The notes under the pieces: model-generated
Database searches by the model: none
Seen by the model: the letters and a program-made list of their open reading frames with translations, nothing else
What the model was told of the DNA's origin: nothing
Shown here: positions 13,452 to 15,010 of the stretch, in pieces
How positions within the stretch are numbered: position 1 is the first letter of the stretch
Layout of the letters: every line of letters begins with the position of its first letter
Position numbers and translations under genes: made by a program
DNA from: Burkholderiaceae bacterium
Lineage (GTDB): Bacteria > Pseudomonadota > Gammaproteobacteria > Burkholderiales > Burkholderiaceae_C
DNA length: 15,010 nucleotides
Assembly (NCBI GenBank): GCA_031276435.1
Contig: JAISNB010000064.1
Coordinates: forward strand, 1-15,010
Reading direction: 5' to 3'

Positions 13452-13976
13452 ATGTTGACAGAGGACGGAAAACACCTGTACGTGAGCTACGACGAGTACC
13501 ACAAACTCATCGAAAAGCTGGCCATCAAGATTTACCAGTCGGGCTGGAAATTCGACACCATCCTGTGCCTGGCGCGCGGCGGCATGCGGCCCGGCGACAT
13601 TCTGAGCCGCATTTTCGGCACGCCGCTGGCCATCATGTCCACCAGTTCCTACCGCGCCGAAGCCGGTACGCAGCAAGGCCACCTGGACATTGCGCACTAC
13701 ATCACCACGCCACGCGGGCAAATCGCCGGCAAGGTGCTGCTGGTGGACGATCTGGCCGACACCGGCCACACCCTGGCCGCCGTGATCGACCGGCTGCGCA
13801 ACAACTACCAGCCAATCACCGAACTGCGCTCGGCCGTCATCTGGACCAAGGGCAGTTCGGCCTTTACCGCCGATTACTCGGTCGAGCTGCTGCCCACCGA
13901 CCCGTGGATTCATCAGCCGTTCGAGGGCTACGACACCTTGCCGCCCGAAAAACTGCTGGCCAGGTGGCAAATCTGA
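13452..13976 (+). CDS. Purine-type phosphoribosyltransferase
   Basis: A 174-residue type I phosphoribosyltransferase. These enzymes join a base, often a purine, to PRPP. The PRPP-binding loop LLVDDLADTGHTL (96-108) has the two acidic residues followed by the threonine-glycine loop. ILCLARGGMRPGDILSR (37-53) is the conserved early PPi-loop region, and WIHQPFEGY (152-160) is typical of the xanthine-guanine or hypoxanthine-like group. The ATG at 13452 has a strong AGGAG (13441-13445) 6 nt upstream. It is 55 nt downstream of purA, probably in the same operon, which suits a purine salvage role such as hypoxanthine or guanine. The exact base is not evident from sequence, so I give no gene symbol. 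Confidence 0.9.
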   Translation: MLTEDGKHLYVSYDEYHKLIEKLAIKIYQSGWKFDTILCLARGGMRPGDILSRIFGTPLAIMSTSSYRAEAGTQQGHLDIAHYITTPRGQIAGKVLLVDDLADTGHTLAAVIDRLRNNYQPITELRSAVIWTKGSSAFTADYSVELLPTDPWIHQPFEGYDTLPPEKLLARWQI

Positions 13977-14028
13977 GCCTTGGCCGCGCGCCCGCCTGCG
14001 CGCGCTTCAGGGCAAAACTGAACAAGTC

Positions 14029-14046
14029 ATTGCGCATATGCGCAAT
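14029..14046. promoter_or_regulatory. Perfect 18-bp palindrome, probable operator of the metC-like gene
   Basis: ATTGCGCATATGCGCAAT is a perfect palindrome 22 nt before the ATG at 14068. It overlaps a plausible promoter: TTGCGC (14030-14035), 17-nt spacer, TGTTAT (14053-14058). Transcription would then begin only a few bases before the ATG, so the mRNA would be nearly leaderless. A dimeric regulator bound here would block the -35 and spacer. The regulator is unknown. Confidence 0.5.
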
Positions 14047-14067
14047 AGCGACTGTTATCATGCCGCG

Positions 14068-15010
14068 ATGGACCACCTTAGCACCCGGCTCATCCATCAC
14101 CCCTACATCCCGCCAGCGGATTTTGCCGCGCCGCAACCGGCGGTGCACAAGGCATCTACCGTCTTTTTCCCCAACGTGGCGGCCATGCGCAGCCGCGACT
14201 GGAAAGACAAAAGCGCCTACACCTACGGCCTGCACGGCACGCCCACCACCTTCATGCTTGAAGAGCGCATCGCCACGCTCGAAGGCGCGGCGCAATGCCT
14301 GCTGGTGCCAAGCGGCCTGGCCGCCATCGCCACCGTGGGACTGGCGCTGCTGAAAACCGGCGACGAAGTGCTGGTGCCCGACAACGCCTATGGCCCCAAC
14401 AAAACCTTTACCGAAGGCGAACTGCGCCACTTTGGCATCACCCACCAGTACTACGACCCCATGGACGTGGCCGATCTGGCCGCGCGCATCGGCCCCGCCA
14501 CGCGGCTGGTGTGGCTGGAAGCGGCTGGCTCCGTCACGCTGGAATTTCCTGACCTGCTCGCCCAGGTGCGCCTGTGCCACGAAAAAGGCGTGACCTGCGC
14601 GCTGGACAACACCTGGGGCGCGGGCCTAGCCTTCAAACCCTTCGATCTGGACGGGCAGGGCCTGGCGGTGGACATCTCGGCGCACGCGCTCACCAAATAC
14701 CCGAGCGGCGGCGGCGATGTGCTCATGGGCAGCATCACCACCCGCAACGCGGCGCTGCACCTCAAACTCAAGCTGTGCCACATGCGCCTGGGACTGGGCG
14801 TGAGCGGCAACGACGCCGAGGCCATCCTGCGTGGCCTGCCGAGCATCGGCCTGCGCTACGCCGCCAGCGACCGCGCCGCGCGCCAGTTGGCCGCATGGGC
14901 CGCGCAGCAGCCCGAATTCGCGCAAGTGCTGCATCCGGCGCTGCCGCAATCGCCCGGCCACGCGCACTGGCGCACCGTGTGCGGCGCAGCCGAGGCCAGC
15001 GACGGCGGCG
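14068..15010 (+). CDS. metC: Cystathionine beta-lyase-like PLP enzyme (C-terminus cut by window edge)
   Basis: The frame from ATG 14068 is open to the right edge (314 codons visible of an expected 390-400). It belongs to the Cys/Met-metabolism PLP enzymes, which act on cystathionine, cysteine, homocysteine and related thiol amino acids. The cofactor lysine is K210 in SAHALTKYPSGGGDVLMG (204-221), the pyridine-binding aspartate is D180 in ALDNTWGAG, and LVPSGLAAI (79-87) binds the phosphate. The substrate-region motif reads YTYGLHGTPT (51-60), whereas E. coli MetC has YGRRGT; this YTYGL form is common in a betaproteobacterial and rhizobial group called cystathionine beta-lyase. The beta-lyase call is therefore likely, but gamma-lyase or another specificity is not excluded. 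No Shine-Dalgarno sequence is seen, and an 18-bp palindrome lies just upstream. Confidence 0.85.
   Translation, partial: MDHLSTRLIHHPYIPPADFAAPQPAVHKASTVFFPNVAAMRSRDWKDKSAYTYGLHGTPTTFMLEERIATLEGAAQCLLVPSGLAAIATVGLALLKTGDEVLVPDNAYGPNKTFTEGELRHFGITHQYYDPMDVADLAARIGPATRLVWLEAAGSVTLEFPDLLAQVRLCHEKGVTCALDNTWGAGLAFKPFDLDGQGLAVDISAHALTKYPSGGGDVLMGSITTRNAALHLKLKLCHMRLGLGVSGNDAEAILRGLPSIGLRYAASDRAARQLAAWAAQQPEFAQVLHPALPQSPGHAHWRTVCGAAEASDGG

Noticed and set aside
11738..13453. Long minus-strand frame (571 codons) opposite hisZ and purA
   Set aside because: A shadow of PurA and HisZ codons: biased to Arg, Ala, His and Gln with no motif, while the plus strand has complete conserved enzymes.
13985..14006. 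GCGCGC...GCGCGC hairpin after the phosphoribosyltransferase gene
   Set aside because: Simple alternating GC with no T-run; cannot be separated from background in GC-rich DNA.

Overview
The window looks like a piece of a high-GC betaproteobacterial chromosome, most likely Burkholderiales and close to the Comamonadaceae. This is inferred from recalled family features and not from a database search: the sequences of the MnmG, RsmG, HisZ and PurA homologues, the order mnmG-rsmG-LysE-parA-hydrolase-parB, and the pair hisZ-purA followed by a phosphoribosyltransferase. A chromosomal parAB locus with universal-type parS sites suggests that the replication origin is not far away.

Layout. (1) About 1-1120 is AT-rich and holds two minus-strand orphan genes. 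One is a multi-pass membrane protein cut by the left edge, the other a small membrane-anchored protein. Upstream of them, on the same strand, is a Fic-family gene (1122-1883) whose catalytic histidine position is glutamine. (2) 2162-8117 is a plus-strand housekeeping and segregation block: mnmG and rsmG (overlapping by 4 nt), a LysE-type exporter, parA, an RBBP9/YdeN-type serine hydrolase and parB. Two parS sites are embedded in coding sequence, a perfect one in mnmG and a one-mismatch one in rsmG. (3) 8118-10776 is an accessory island. It has intergenic repeats on both sides and one gene for a secreted DUF11-repeat protein with an IPTL-CTERM-like tail. Its 5' region contains eleven perfect copies of a 7-nt repeat, placed directly after an excellent extended -10 promoter sequence. 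An intrinsic terminator closes the unit. (4) 10777-13976 carries hisZ, purA and a purine-type phosphoribosyltransferase. (5) From 14068 a PLP-dependent cystathionine beta-lyase-like gene runs off the right edge, preceded by a perfect 18-bp palindrome over its probable promoter.

How the genes fit together. ParB loads at the parS sites and ParA moves the ParB-parS complexes, so the segregation system and its centromere lie within about 4.5 kb. MnmG and RsmG modify tRNA and 16S rRNA. HisZ, PurA and the phosphoribosyltransferase belong to histidine and purine metabolism, which share PRPP and the AICAR link.

The most interesting parts are the heptamer tract, which acts as a frame switch ahead of a surface protein that otherwise lacks a convincing start codon, and the Fic protein without its catalytic histidine. 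I did not find a complete new multi-gene system. tRNA, rRNA, CRISPR arrays and transposase genes were not seen.
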